From contig CAMAXK010000010.1 in NCBI GenBank assembly GCA_945862365.1, forward strand, positions 1 to 48,458: a DNA stretch of 48,458 nt, read 5' to 3'. Origin of the DNA: Chlamydia trachomatis. GTDB lineage: Bacteria; Chlamydiota; Chlamydiia; Chlamydiales; 2-12-FULL-49-11. Position numbers and translations under genes: made by a program. The notes under the pieces were generated by a model. It was given only the letters and a program-made list of their open reading frames with translations. It did not search any database and was not told where the DNA came from. Shown here one piece after another: positions 42,114 through 48,458 of the stretch; within the stretch, counting starts at the first letter, position 1; each line of letters begins with the position of its first letter.

Positions 42114-43697
42114 TTAGAGTGATTTTTTATTCAAGCTTTTAGCACTTTCAAAAAGAGATAATCCTACAACCCAGCCAGTAAGCAGATAAGCCCATCCAAA
42201 ATTACCCAAAAATCCAAACAAAGTTGGACGTCTATAGAGCTTTAAGGATTCAATGATCACCCCCCTTTTTAGCTCACCGGTTGTAGTTATTTCCTCCATA
42301 CTCGAAAGCACCTTTCCCATCGGATCTATAATTGCTGAAATCCCGCTATTGCAGGCTCGCAATGTGTATATTCCATTTTCAACGGATCGAACTTTTCCTA
42401 AATAAAAGTGACTATCGGTTAATACCGATCCTTTGAACCAAGCATCATTTGTTAAATTCACGTGCAAATCTGGTTGCTGATTTTTACAAGATAAAAAATC
42501 TTCAGGGAATCCTTCATCAAAACAGATAGAGGGATATATTTTCCATTTCCCACTAAGTAAATTACTCTTTCCTCCAGGGGTAAATGAAGCCTCAAGTCCA
42601 TATCTTTTTGCAAGATTTTGTAAAAACTTAAAGGGTATATACTCACCAAGAACCACTAGATGTCTTTTATCATATCTACCCACCACCTTTCCGTCAGAAA
42701 AATAAAAGGCAGAATTATATCCATCAGATAATAATCCCATCATAATATCTGTATTCATAAAAAGTGATAATGAGCAAAAAATATCTATGTAGCTATATTT
42801 TTCTTTCCCTGAAAAAAATGGTTCAAAATCTTTTGAAAAAATCTCTCCAAGCTCCTGTTTTGTGAACCTTTCTAATCGCCCATCCCCCGATAAACAAGAT
42901 TCAGGAAGAATTACAAGATCGACAGTTTCAAGATCTTTTAAATCATCCCATAGCCCTTCAACTTGATCTTTTACAGGAATAAACGAGTCTTCATAACCCT
43001 CCAATGGCCATTTTTGCTCCACAAGTAAACCCGTTTGAACAATTGCTACCTTCATCTCTTTTGTTTGCACTACCAATGGATGAGGCATGTGTAACAAGAA
43101 AAACCCGGTGCACAATGGTAAAGTTAGGGCAAGTAAGTAAGGAAATGGCTTTTTTGTATAATAACTTTTTGCGCCAAGTAAAGCTGTTGCAATTACGATA
43201 AAAGAGAGTCCATAGAGACCGGCAATTGACAAAAGCTGTAGTAAAGCGTCGTAACTTGTTAGAATTAACCCTGTTACATGAAATGGGAATCCAGAAACAA
43301 GCCATAATCTTGCATATTCACAAATAGTAAATACTAAGGAGGCAAAAATTACCATTTTAGTGGTTAAATCGACAGGTTTTTTTGGTAGAATATAGCCTAA
43401 CACAAAATAGGCTAAGGCAAATAGGAAGGATAGAAAAAAATAGACTAGAATAATCATCTTTCCTTGATATTCTGCAAGACCCATCCACCTCATTTGTACT
43501 AAAAAATAGATAACCCCACATCCATAAAGAAATAAGATCCTTCTTTTTTTTACTTCAACTTTATAGAAAAGAATCATTAGTGAAGGATAACCTACAGAAA
43601 AAGCTAAAAGACATAACAGTGGGTAAGCAGGTGTGGCAAAAGATATGCTAGATACCGCAATGAATCCTAAAAGAAGATCTTTTTTAGTTATCTTCAT
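42114..43697 (-). CDS. lnt: apolipoprotein N-acyltransferase
   Basis: Lnt adds the third acyl chain to lipoproteins in the inner membrane. The N-terminal half has about six or seven membrane helices (5-210). The nitrilase domain follows, with the active-site Glu in LPESCLSGDG, Lys in YDKRHLVVLGEYIPF and Cys in YPSICFDEGFP. A final membrane helix lies near 500-518. Length 527 is normal. The order lnt-lpxC-fabZ-lpxA-fmt matches chlamydiae. It overlaps the upstream DoxX gene by 14 bases. Confidence 0.95.
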   Translation of the reverse strand: MKITKKDLLLGFIAVSSISFATPAYPLLCLLAFSVGYPSLMILFYKVEVKKRRILFLYGCGVIYFLVQMRWMGLAEYQGKMIILVYFFLSFLFALAYFVLGYILPKKPVDLTTKMVIFASLVFTICEYARLWLVSGFPFHVTGLILTSYDALLQLLSIAGLYGLSFIVIATALLGAKSYYTKKPFPYLLALTLPLCTGFFLLHMPHPLVVQTKEMKVAIVQTGLLVEQKWPLEGYEDSFIPVKDQVEGLWDDLKDLETVDLVILPESCLSGDGRLERFTKQELGEIFSKDFEPFFSGKEKYSYIDIFCSLSLFMNTDIMMGLLSDGYNSAFYFSDGKVVGRYDKRHLVVLGEYIPFKFLQNLAKRYGLEASFTPGGKSNLLSGKWKIYPSICFDEGFPEDFLSCKNQQPDLHVNLTNDAWFKGSVLTDSHFYLGKVRSVENGIYTLRACNSGISAIIDPMGKVLSSMEEITTTGELKRGVIIESLKLYRRPTLFGFLGNFGWAYLLTGWVVGLSLFESAKSLNKKSL

Positions 43698-44136
43698 TGA
43701 CTATCTCATAATGTGAGGAATAAGTTTTTCCAGCCCCAAAAAGGAGGAAAATCCCACCAAGCATCGCTAGATTTTTAAGAAATAATATTAAATTAGCTGT
43801 AAACTGCTCCCCTTCATAAAACCAAAATGGATAGTAAATCAAAGTAGAACCAATTATGTATAGTGCAAGAAACGCCCCTGCAAGTTTTTGTCTTATTCCA
43901 AAAAATACAAGTAGACCCCCTATAACCTGAAAAAATATCCCAAGGGCCAGGATTAAAGAAGTATAATTGACAATTTGATCAAGAAAGGTGCCTATAAATT
44001 GAAAATTTCCACTATACATCTGAAGATTTACAATCGCTGCATCTAAATCGGTATAGGATACATCCCAATTCATGGCTGAGGATACCCCAAATAAAATAAA
44101 AATAATTGAAAGAAAAATTCTACCTAATGCTCTCAT
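43684..44136 (-). CDS. DoxX-family membrane protein
   Basis: This 150-residue protein has four hydrophobic helices (about 5-22, 52-75, 84-105 and 114-136). The start LGRIFLSIIFILFGVSSAMNW is typical of the DoxX family, as is GIFFQVIGGLLVFFGIRQK. Members are small inner-membrane proteins of uncertain function; some associate with thiol or redox stress systems. It is upstream of lnt with overlapping ends and is probably cotranscribed. The function cannot be fixed from sequence. Confidence 0.8.
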   Translation of the reverse strand: MRALGRIFLSIIFILFGVSSAMNWDVSYTDLDAAIVNLQMYSGNFQFIGTFLDQIVNYTSLILALGIFFQVIGGLLVFFGIRQKLAGAFLALYIIGSTLIYYPFWFYEGEQFTANLILFLKNLAMLGGIFLLFGAGKTYSSHYEIVNEDN

Positions 44137-44183
44137 GATCCTAAAACTCCTTCTATTTCAAAGTACCCTAAAATCCCTTAAAA

Positions 44184-44192
44184 TGGTATAAT
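44184..44192 (+). promoter_or_regulatory. extended -10 promoter of the methyltransferase gene; leaderless candidate
   Basis: TGGTATAAT forms an extended -10 with a perfect hexamer at 44187-44192. Only seven bases separate it from the ATG at 44200, so transcription would start at or next to the initiation codon. No -35 match is evident. Confidence 0.5.
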
Positions 44193-44199
44193 TTCTTGC

Positions 44200-45330
44200 A
44201 TGTGGTCACCATTTAGAAAAAAACATTTAGAAACAGTCCTTGATTCTGCTCTTCATGCAAAAGAATCTTTAGATTTTCATATGCATAAATATTTTAAAGA
44301 GCACCACGCCTTAGGCTCTAAAGATAGGCTTTGGATAAAAAAAGGGGTTTATGAAATCATAAAATGGAGAGGTCTTTTAGATGCTCATAAGGCCGAGGGT
44401 GTCAAAGGATTGGTTGATTTATACACCGGAGATAACTGCCCTATTGAAAAAAATAATTCCCACCTGCCCTCTCATGTTCAAGTAAGTTTTCCAAAATGGC
44501 TTTTTAAAAAAATTTCTGATACACTAGGTTATGAAAAAGCAATGGATTTTTGCAAAATAAGTAACCAAGAGGCCCCTGTAACCATTCGAATCAATACCCA
44601 AAAATGTGACAAAAATGAATTTTTTAAACTCTATCAAGAAGAGTTAAATCTTACTGAATGTGAATTTGCAAAGTATGGCTTCAACCTTGGGAAAAAGGTA
44701 CGTTTTGACCTGATGCCTGATTTTTTAAAAGGACATTTTGAGCCTCAAGATGAGGGGTCACAAATTATTGCAGAATATGTGAATGCAAAGCCATCTCAAC
44801 ATATTCTAGATTATTGTGCTGGCAGTGGTGGCAAAGCCCTTGCTTTTGCCCCTTTCATGAAAGGCAAAGGTCAAGTACACCTACATGATATTCGAAAAAA
44901 ACCTTTAATTGATGCAAAAAAACGACTCAATCGTGCAGGGATTCAAAATATTCAAATCTATCATGATGATCAAAAGCGACTTAACTCTCTAATCGGTCAT
45001 ATGGATACTGTTCTTGTCGATGCTCCTTGTTCCTGCAGCGGCACATTTAGAAGGCGCCCTGATCAAAAATGGGATCTGACCGAGGATTTTTTAGAAGAGA
45101 TTTTGATCACTCAAAGAGATATATTAGTCAAAGCGATCCCTTTTGTAAAACAGGGAGGCTTCCTAGTTTATGCAACATGTAGTATTTTAAAAGAGGAAAA
45201 TAGCGATCAAACTGATTTTTTGAAAAAAAGAGGGGATTTAACCTTTGTTTCTGACCATTCAATTTCCCTAAAAACGATGGGCTCAGATGCTATGTACCTC
45301 TCTATCTTTAAAAAAAATTCTCTTGTCTAG
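44200..45330 (+). CDS. RsmB-type RNA m5C methyltransferase
   Basis: The protein transfers a methyl group from SAM to cytosine C5 in RNA, most likely 16S rRNA. An N-terminal NusB-like helical part (to about 125) precedes a Rossmann domain with DYCAGSGGKAL (204-214). Two catalytic cysteines are present: Cys277 in DAPCSCSGT and Cys327 in YATCSIL. FRRRPDQKW is the family motif after the first. Length 376 is shorter than E. coli RsmB (429). The subfamily (RsmB, RsmF or a tRNA enzyme) cannot be fixed by eye. Its promoter suggests a leaderless mRNA. Confidence 0.88.
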   Translation: MWSPFRKKHLETVLDSALHAKESLDFHMHKYFKEHHALGSKDRLWIKKGVYEIIKWRGLLDAHKAEGVKGLVDLYTGDNCPIEKNNSHLPSHVQVSFPKWLFKKISDTLGYEKAMDFCKISNQEAPVTIRINTQKCDKNEFFKLYQEELNLTECEFAKYGFNLGKKVRFDLMPDFLKGHFEPQDEGSQIIAEYVNAKPSQHILDYCAGSGGKALAFAPFMKGKGQVHLHDIRKKPLIDAKKRLNRAGIQNIQIYHDDQKRLNSLIGHMDTVLVDAPCSCSGTFRRRPDQKWDLTEDFLEEILITQRDILVKAIPFVKQGGFLVYATCSILKEENSDQTDFLKKRGDLTFVSDHSISLKTMGSDAMYLSIFKKNSLV

Positions 45331-45358
45331 AATCGATCTTATAGCTATGCTTATCCCC

Positions 45359-46381
45359 ATGAAGAATATACTCTCTAATTTTATTTTTATTTTCCTTTTA
45401 TCTGGAAGTTCCATTCTATTTAGCCATACTATCCAAACTAACAATACGATTTTGGCCCATGTTGGTAAAAAAGCAATCACTGCATTAGATGTAAAAAGAG
45501 AAATGGATAGACAGCTCTATTTATTTGATAATACAGTATTTAATAACCCAGAAGTTGTATTTTCTCATTACAATCAAAACTGGAAATACACGCTGAAGAA
45601 AATTGTTCAAGATGAACTTATGTTACTTGAAGCTGAAGCCTTACAATTTTCTATCCCTCCCCAAGAAATCACAAAGAAAACAACAGAGCTATACGGAGAG
45701 AATCCAGTTCCTTTATACCAATTACTTTCAATTACTCCAGATGAAGCCAAAGATCACGGTAAGCGCGAGTTGTACAGCATGTACCTTACTTACTTTAAAG
45801 TATGGGACAAATGCAATGTAGAAGCCACCCCTAAAGAAGTTCAAAAAGCCTATCAAAGCTTTATCAAAGATCTTCCAAAGAATGATAAGTGGATCTATCA
45901 AGCCATGTATGTACAGGGGAAAGATGAACAATCAGTCAAAAAAGCATCTGAGTCGATTTCGCAAATGCTACAAGAGGGGCACTATTCCAATCTTGCATCG
46001 ATTGTTGATCGTTTATCAGCAGGTAATGAACTAAAAGTGGGTATGTCTAAAGATATTACCCTAACTACCAAAGAGCTTTCTCCTAGCTTATTGGCAGTGC
46101 TTGAAAATCTTGAAGTGGGCATGATGTCAGATGTAATTACTGGCAAAAGCGCAGGAAACTATACTGGTAAAGTACTTCATTTGAAAGAAATTAAAAGAGA
46201 GCCTATTCCTGAATTTTCAGATATCTCTGATCAATTAAAAAATAGTATCGTCAATACAGCCTCTGAGCAAATTTCTGAAAAATACTTTACAGGATTAGTC
46301 AAAAAGTACGGTGTAGCTGGACTTTACGGAAAAGAACTAAATCAAAGTCAGCTAGTACTATTTACCTTAAACAATGAATAA
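45359..46381 (+). CDS. SurA-like periplasmic chaperone / peptidyl-prolyl isomerase-like protein
   Basis: A signal peptide (MKNILSNFIFIFLLSGSSILFS) is followed by the SurA N-terminal fold (ILAHVGKKAITALDVKREMD, then a long helical region to about 150). The second part (about 165-290) resembles a divergent parvulin domain: LASIVDRLSAGNELKVG and LEVGMMSDVI recall parvulin strands, but the usual catalytic HILI pattern is changed to YQAMYVQG. It probably escorts outer-membrane proteins. I chose ATG 45359 since it gives a clean signal peptide; in-frame starts exist at 45287 and 45347, and none has a good ribosome site. Its 3' end overlaps rsmA by eight bases. A gene in this position (CT355) precedes ksgA in C. 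trachomatis. Confidence 0.8.
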   Translation: MKNILSNFIFIFLLSGSSILFSHTIQTNNTILAHVGKKAITALDVKREMDRQLYLFDNTVFNNPEVVFSHYNQNWKYTLKKIVQDELMLLEAEALQFSIPPQEITKKTTELYGENPVPLYQLLSITPDEAKDHGKRELYSMYLTYFKVWDKCNVEATPKEVQKAYQSFIKDLPKNDKWIYQAMYVQGKDEQSVKKASESISQMLQEGHYSNLASIVDRLSAGNELKVGMSKDITLTTKELSPSLLAVLENLEVGMMSDVITGKSAGNYTGKVLHLKEIKREPIPEFSDISDQLKNSIVNTASEQISEKYFTGLVKKYGVAGLYGKELNQSQLVLFTLNNE

Positions 46382-47198
46382 ATTTAACCCTACAAAGATT
46401 TCCGAGATTAAAAAAATTTGGGAAGACGAAGGTTTTAAATTAAAGAAAGGATTATCACAAAATTTTCTCATTGATCAAAATATCGTTGATAAAATACTGC
46501 TTTCTGCAGATATTAGGCCAGGTGATGTTGTTTTAGAAATTGGACCTGGATCAGGAGCGTTAACTGCCTCTTTATTAGACAAGGGAGCAATTGTTTATGC
46601 AGTTGAATTTGATCATTCTGCCGCTTCAATTTTACGTAAATACCTAGGGCATAATGAAAAGTTCCATTTAATTGAAGGGGATATTTTAGATACCGATCTT
46701 TCCTTTTTACCTATGGGGACAAAAATTGTATCAAACCTCCCCTATCATATTACCTCACCGATCATAGCCCTTATTGCAGATAAAGGCCCTATTTTTTCCT
46801 CCTCAATACTCATGGTGCAAAAAGAGATGGCAGATCGTATTATGGCAGAGGCACCTTCCCGCAATAGAAGCTCATTTTCTGTTTTTACAGACTACTTTTT
46901 TGAAAAAAAATCCCTTTTTGTGGTAAAACCAGGCTGCTTTACCCCAAAACCAAAAGTTGATTCTGTAATCATTTCATTAATTTCTAAAAAAACACTACCA
47001 CTTCAAAATGCAGATGGCTTTGTTGCTTTTGTTCGCACAGCCTTTTCTCAGAAACGAAAAATGATCTCCTCTGTTATGAAAGAATTACCTATTGCAGAAT
47101 TACTAACCCAGATTGGTTGCAATCATCAAGCAAGACCTGAAGAACTTAGCTGTCAAAATTTTTTAGATTTATACTGCCTTTTGTTTCCGTCTAGATAA
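46374..47198 (+). CDS. rsmA: 16S rRNA dimethyladenosine transferase
   Basis: RsmA (KsgA) dimethylates two adjacent adenines in helix 45 of 16S rRNA; its loss confers kasugamycin resistance. LKKGLSQNFLIDQNIVDKI and the SAM motif VLEIGPGSGALT lie in the first 60 residues. The catalytic NLPYHITSPII is at about 120-130. The C-terminal helical domain has AFSQKRKM. Length is 274. It overlaps the SurA-like gene and converges on the carboxypeptidase gene, sharing 30 bases at their 3' ends. It matches CT354. Confidence 0.96.
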   Translation: MNKFNPTKISEIKKIWEDEGFKLKKGLSQNFLIDQNIVDKILLSADIRPGDVVLEIGPGSGALTASLLDKGAIVYAVEFDHSAASILRKYLGHNEKFHLIEGDILDTDLSFLPMGTKIVSNLPYHITSPIIALIADKGPIFSSSILMVQKEMADRIMAEAPSRNRSSFSVFTDYFFEKKSLFVVKPGCFTPKPKVDSVIISLISKKTLPLQNADGFVAFVRTAFSQKRKMISSVMKELPIAELLTQIGCNHQARPEELSCQNFLDLYCLLFPSR

Positions 47199-48434
47199 AG
47201 CGTAAAAAAAGATCAAAAAACTCAATACTGAAGTAATTGGATAAGTTGCTAAAAACTTAATCATTTGATTGATTATGCTGCGGATTTTATATGTAAGGCT
47301 ATGATCCACAAGGTTTTCTGCAAAAATACTTTGCTGATAGATAGCAGAACCATCATCAGAGTAGATATCCACAGTACCAACTAGATCCCCAGGTTTAATG
47401 GGATTAAAAATTGGCTCCCAGTGCACCTCTACATCAATATTTTCCTCTTCTGATGGGTAGTAGGAAAGAATGCAATCATCTTTTAACGAAGCCACCACTG
47501 TCTCATTTCCCCAAGGATAATCATGAGTAAATTTTGCTTCCTTTGCGTTAAATAACACTCTACTGACACTCATCTCTTCATATACTGTAGTTAAGATTTT
47601 CCGAATATCAGCAAACCGCTGGTCAGATGTTTCTGCATTATTTACAACAGCTACAATAGATCGATTATCTTTTTCTGCAAATATAGCCACATTGTGTTTT
47701 GCTCTTCTATGATAGCCAGTTTTCCCTCCAATAACAAAAGGGCAATAGTGTTTACTATCTTCTCGAATAAGTGCATTAAATGTTGTAAGTTTTCGTACAG
47801 GCGATTTGTTTGTCTGAGGTATCTCATAGGTCTTTGTAGACATGATGTCTCTAATAAGCTTATGTTTAATGGCGCGCTTTAGTATGATGGCAAGATCATG
47901 AGCAGTTGTTACATGGTCTGGATGGTGAAGGCCATGAGGATTAACAAAGTGGGTATTTTTACACCCAATGCCTCGTAAATACCGATTCATGTTGCCCACA
48001 AATTCTGCGATACTTTTTGCATAAACAGAAGCAAGGACATTTCCGGCATCATTTGCCGATTTAACCATAAAGGCTCTTAGTAAATCGCCAAGAGATAATA
48101 CCTCCCCTCCCTTTAAGTAAATAGTTGTACCATCATCTTCCAGTAAATGAGGTTCTAATGAAAAATTGCTTTCGATCTTCTCTTTTTCCGAAATTTTATG
48201 CAAAACATCCGGGTTGCAATTAATGAGAGTTTTTTCATTTATTTCACATTCTTCAATTATATATAATACAGTGGCAATCTTTGTCACGCTTGCCGGATAA
48301 ATCCTCTCATCCATATTTTTCTGATAGATAACCTTCCCATTTTCAGAATTTAAGACACAGATATTTGGTGCACTCGTACTAATAGATAATGAGCCAGAAA
48401 AAAGTAATACGGGAAAAAAGAAAAGAATGCGCAT
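47169..48434 (-). CDS. D-alanyl-D-alanine carboxypeptidase (DacF/PBP5 type)
   Basis: This low-molecular-weight penicillin-binding protein removes the terminal D-alanine of peptidoglycan pentapeptides. A signal peptide is at 1-17. The three active-site motifs are Ser49-Val-Thr-Lys52 (SVTK), Ser126-Ala-Asn128 (SAN) and Lys238-Thr-Gly (KTG). A beta-rich C-terminal domain leads to a membrane helix at about 392-412 with a basic end (SRRKQKAV), in place of the amphipathic anchor of E. coli PBP5. The upstream region shows no clear promoter before the window edge. It probably corresponds to chlamydial dacF and acts on the septal ring of peptidoglycan. Confidence 0.93.
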   Translation of the reverse strand: MRILFFFPVLLFSGSLSISTSAPNICVLNSENGKVIYQKNMDERIYPASVTKIATVLYIIEECEINEKTLINCNPDVLHKISEKEKIESNFSLEPHLLEDDGTTIYLKGGEVLSLGDLLRAFMVKSANDAGNVLASVYAKSIAEFVGNMNRYLRGIGCKNTHFVNPHGLHHPDHVTTAHDLAIILKRAIKHKLIRDIMSTKTYEIPQTNKSPVRKLTTFNALIREDSKHYCPFVIGGKTGYHRRAKHNVAIFAEKDNRSIVAVVNNAETSDQRFADIRKILTTVYEEMSVSRVLFNAKEAKFTHDYPWGNETVVASLKDDCILSYYPSEEENIDVEVHWEPIFNPIKPGDLVGTVDIYSDDGSAIYQQSIFAENLVDHSLTYKIRSIINQMIKFLATYPITSVLSFLIFFYALSRRKQKAV

Positions 48435-48458
48435 AAATTTATTTTACTCACTAAAACT

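Noticed and set aside
42991-43305. Minus-strand frame of 104 codons inside lnt
   Set aside because: It is an alternative frame of the intact lnt gene with no family resemblance and no ribosome site.

Overview
The window reads as chromosomal DNA from a member of the order Chlamydiales outside the genus Chlamydia, probably an environmental (amoeba- or arthropod-associated) lineage. It is AT-rich and densely coded. Its gene order matches blocks of the Chlamydia trachomatis genome that I know from memory: glyA-clpP-dapF (CT432-430), a CT398-like zinc-ribbon gene, xerC/ABC-F/rnz/lon/tsaB/rpsU/dnaJ (CT347-341), gapA to rplC (CT505-528), then a CT529 position, fmt, lpxA, fabZ, lpxC and lnt (CT530-534). 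The ribosomal cluster lacks rpsJ, rpsN, rpmD and rpmJ, which also fits Chlamydiae. I cannot name genus or species.

Layout. 1-4451: start of a SWIM zinc-finger (probably SNF2 helicase) gene, then ald, dapF, clpP and glyA on the minus strand. 4589-5745: CT398-like coiled-coil/zinc-ribbon gene and RNase P RNA. 5751-8030: two lineage-specific paralogues sharing a C-terminal domain. 8097-19812: xerC, an ABC-F ATPase, rnz, a membrane protein with a basic tail, rhomboid, lon, tsaB, rpsU, dnaJ and an exported lipase-like hydrolase. 19809-22112: an unknown gene, tRNA-Leu(UAA) and a large unknown secreted-effector-like gene. 22334-36345: a CT504-position gene, gapA and a 23-gene minus-strand array from rplC to rplQ with secY and rpoA. 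36346-38685: two Inc-like membrane proteins at the CT529 position. 38898-48434: fmt, lpxA, fabZ, lpxC, lnt, a DoxX-family gene, an RsmB-type methyltransferase, a SurA-like chaperone, rsmA and a D-Ala-D-Ala carboxypeptidase.

How the genes work together. Much of the window is core machinery: translation, protein export and quality control (secY, clpP, lon, dnaJ, SurA-like), and the envelope. lpxC, fabZ and lpxA start lipid A synthesis and fatty acid dehydration, and lnt finishes lipoproteins. dapF supplies meso-diaminopimelate, and the DacF-like enzyme trims the minimal chlamydial peptidoglycan. GlyA of Chlamydia is known to have alanine racemase side activity, so its grouping with alanine dehydrogenase and DapF may feed peptidoglycan precursors.

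The accessory genes are the most interesting part. Two (5751-6581 and 6666-8030) share a C-terminal module that begins with a match to the eukaryotic PP1-docking RVxF motif, and one of them also carries an AT-hook-like RGRP core. Three (454, 423 and 512 codons) are preceded by very similar promoters with TATGTTATAAT or TATGGTATAAT. Several sit next to stable RNA genes (rnpB, tRNA-Leu). I infer that these are host-directed proteins, but nothing in the sequence proves secretion.
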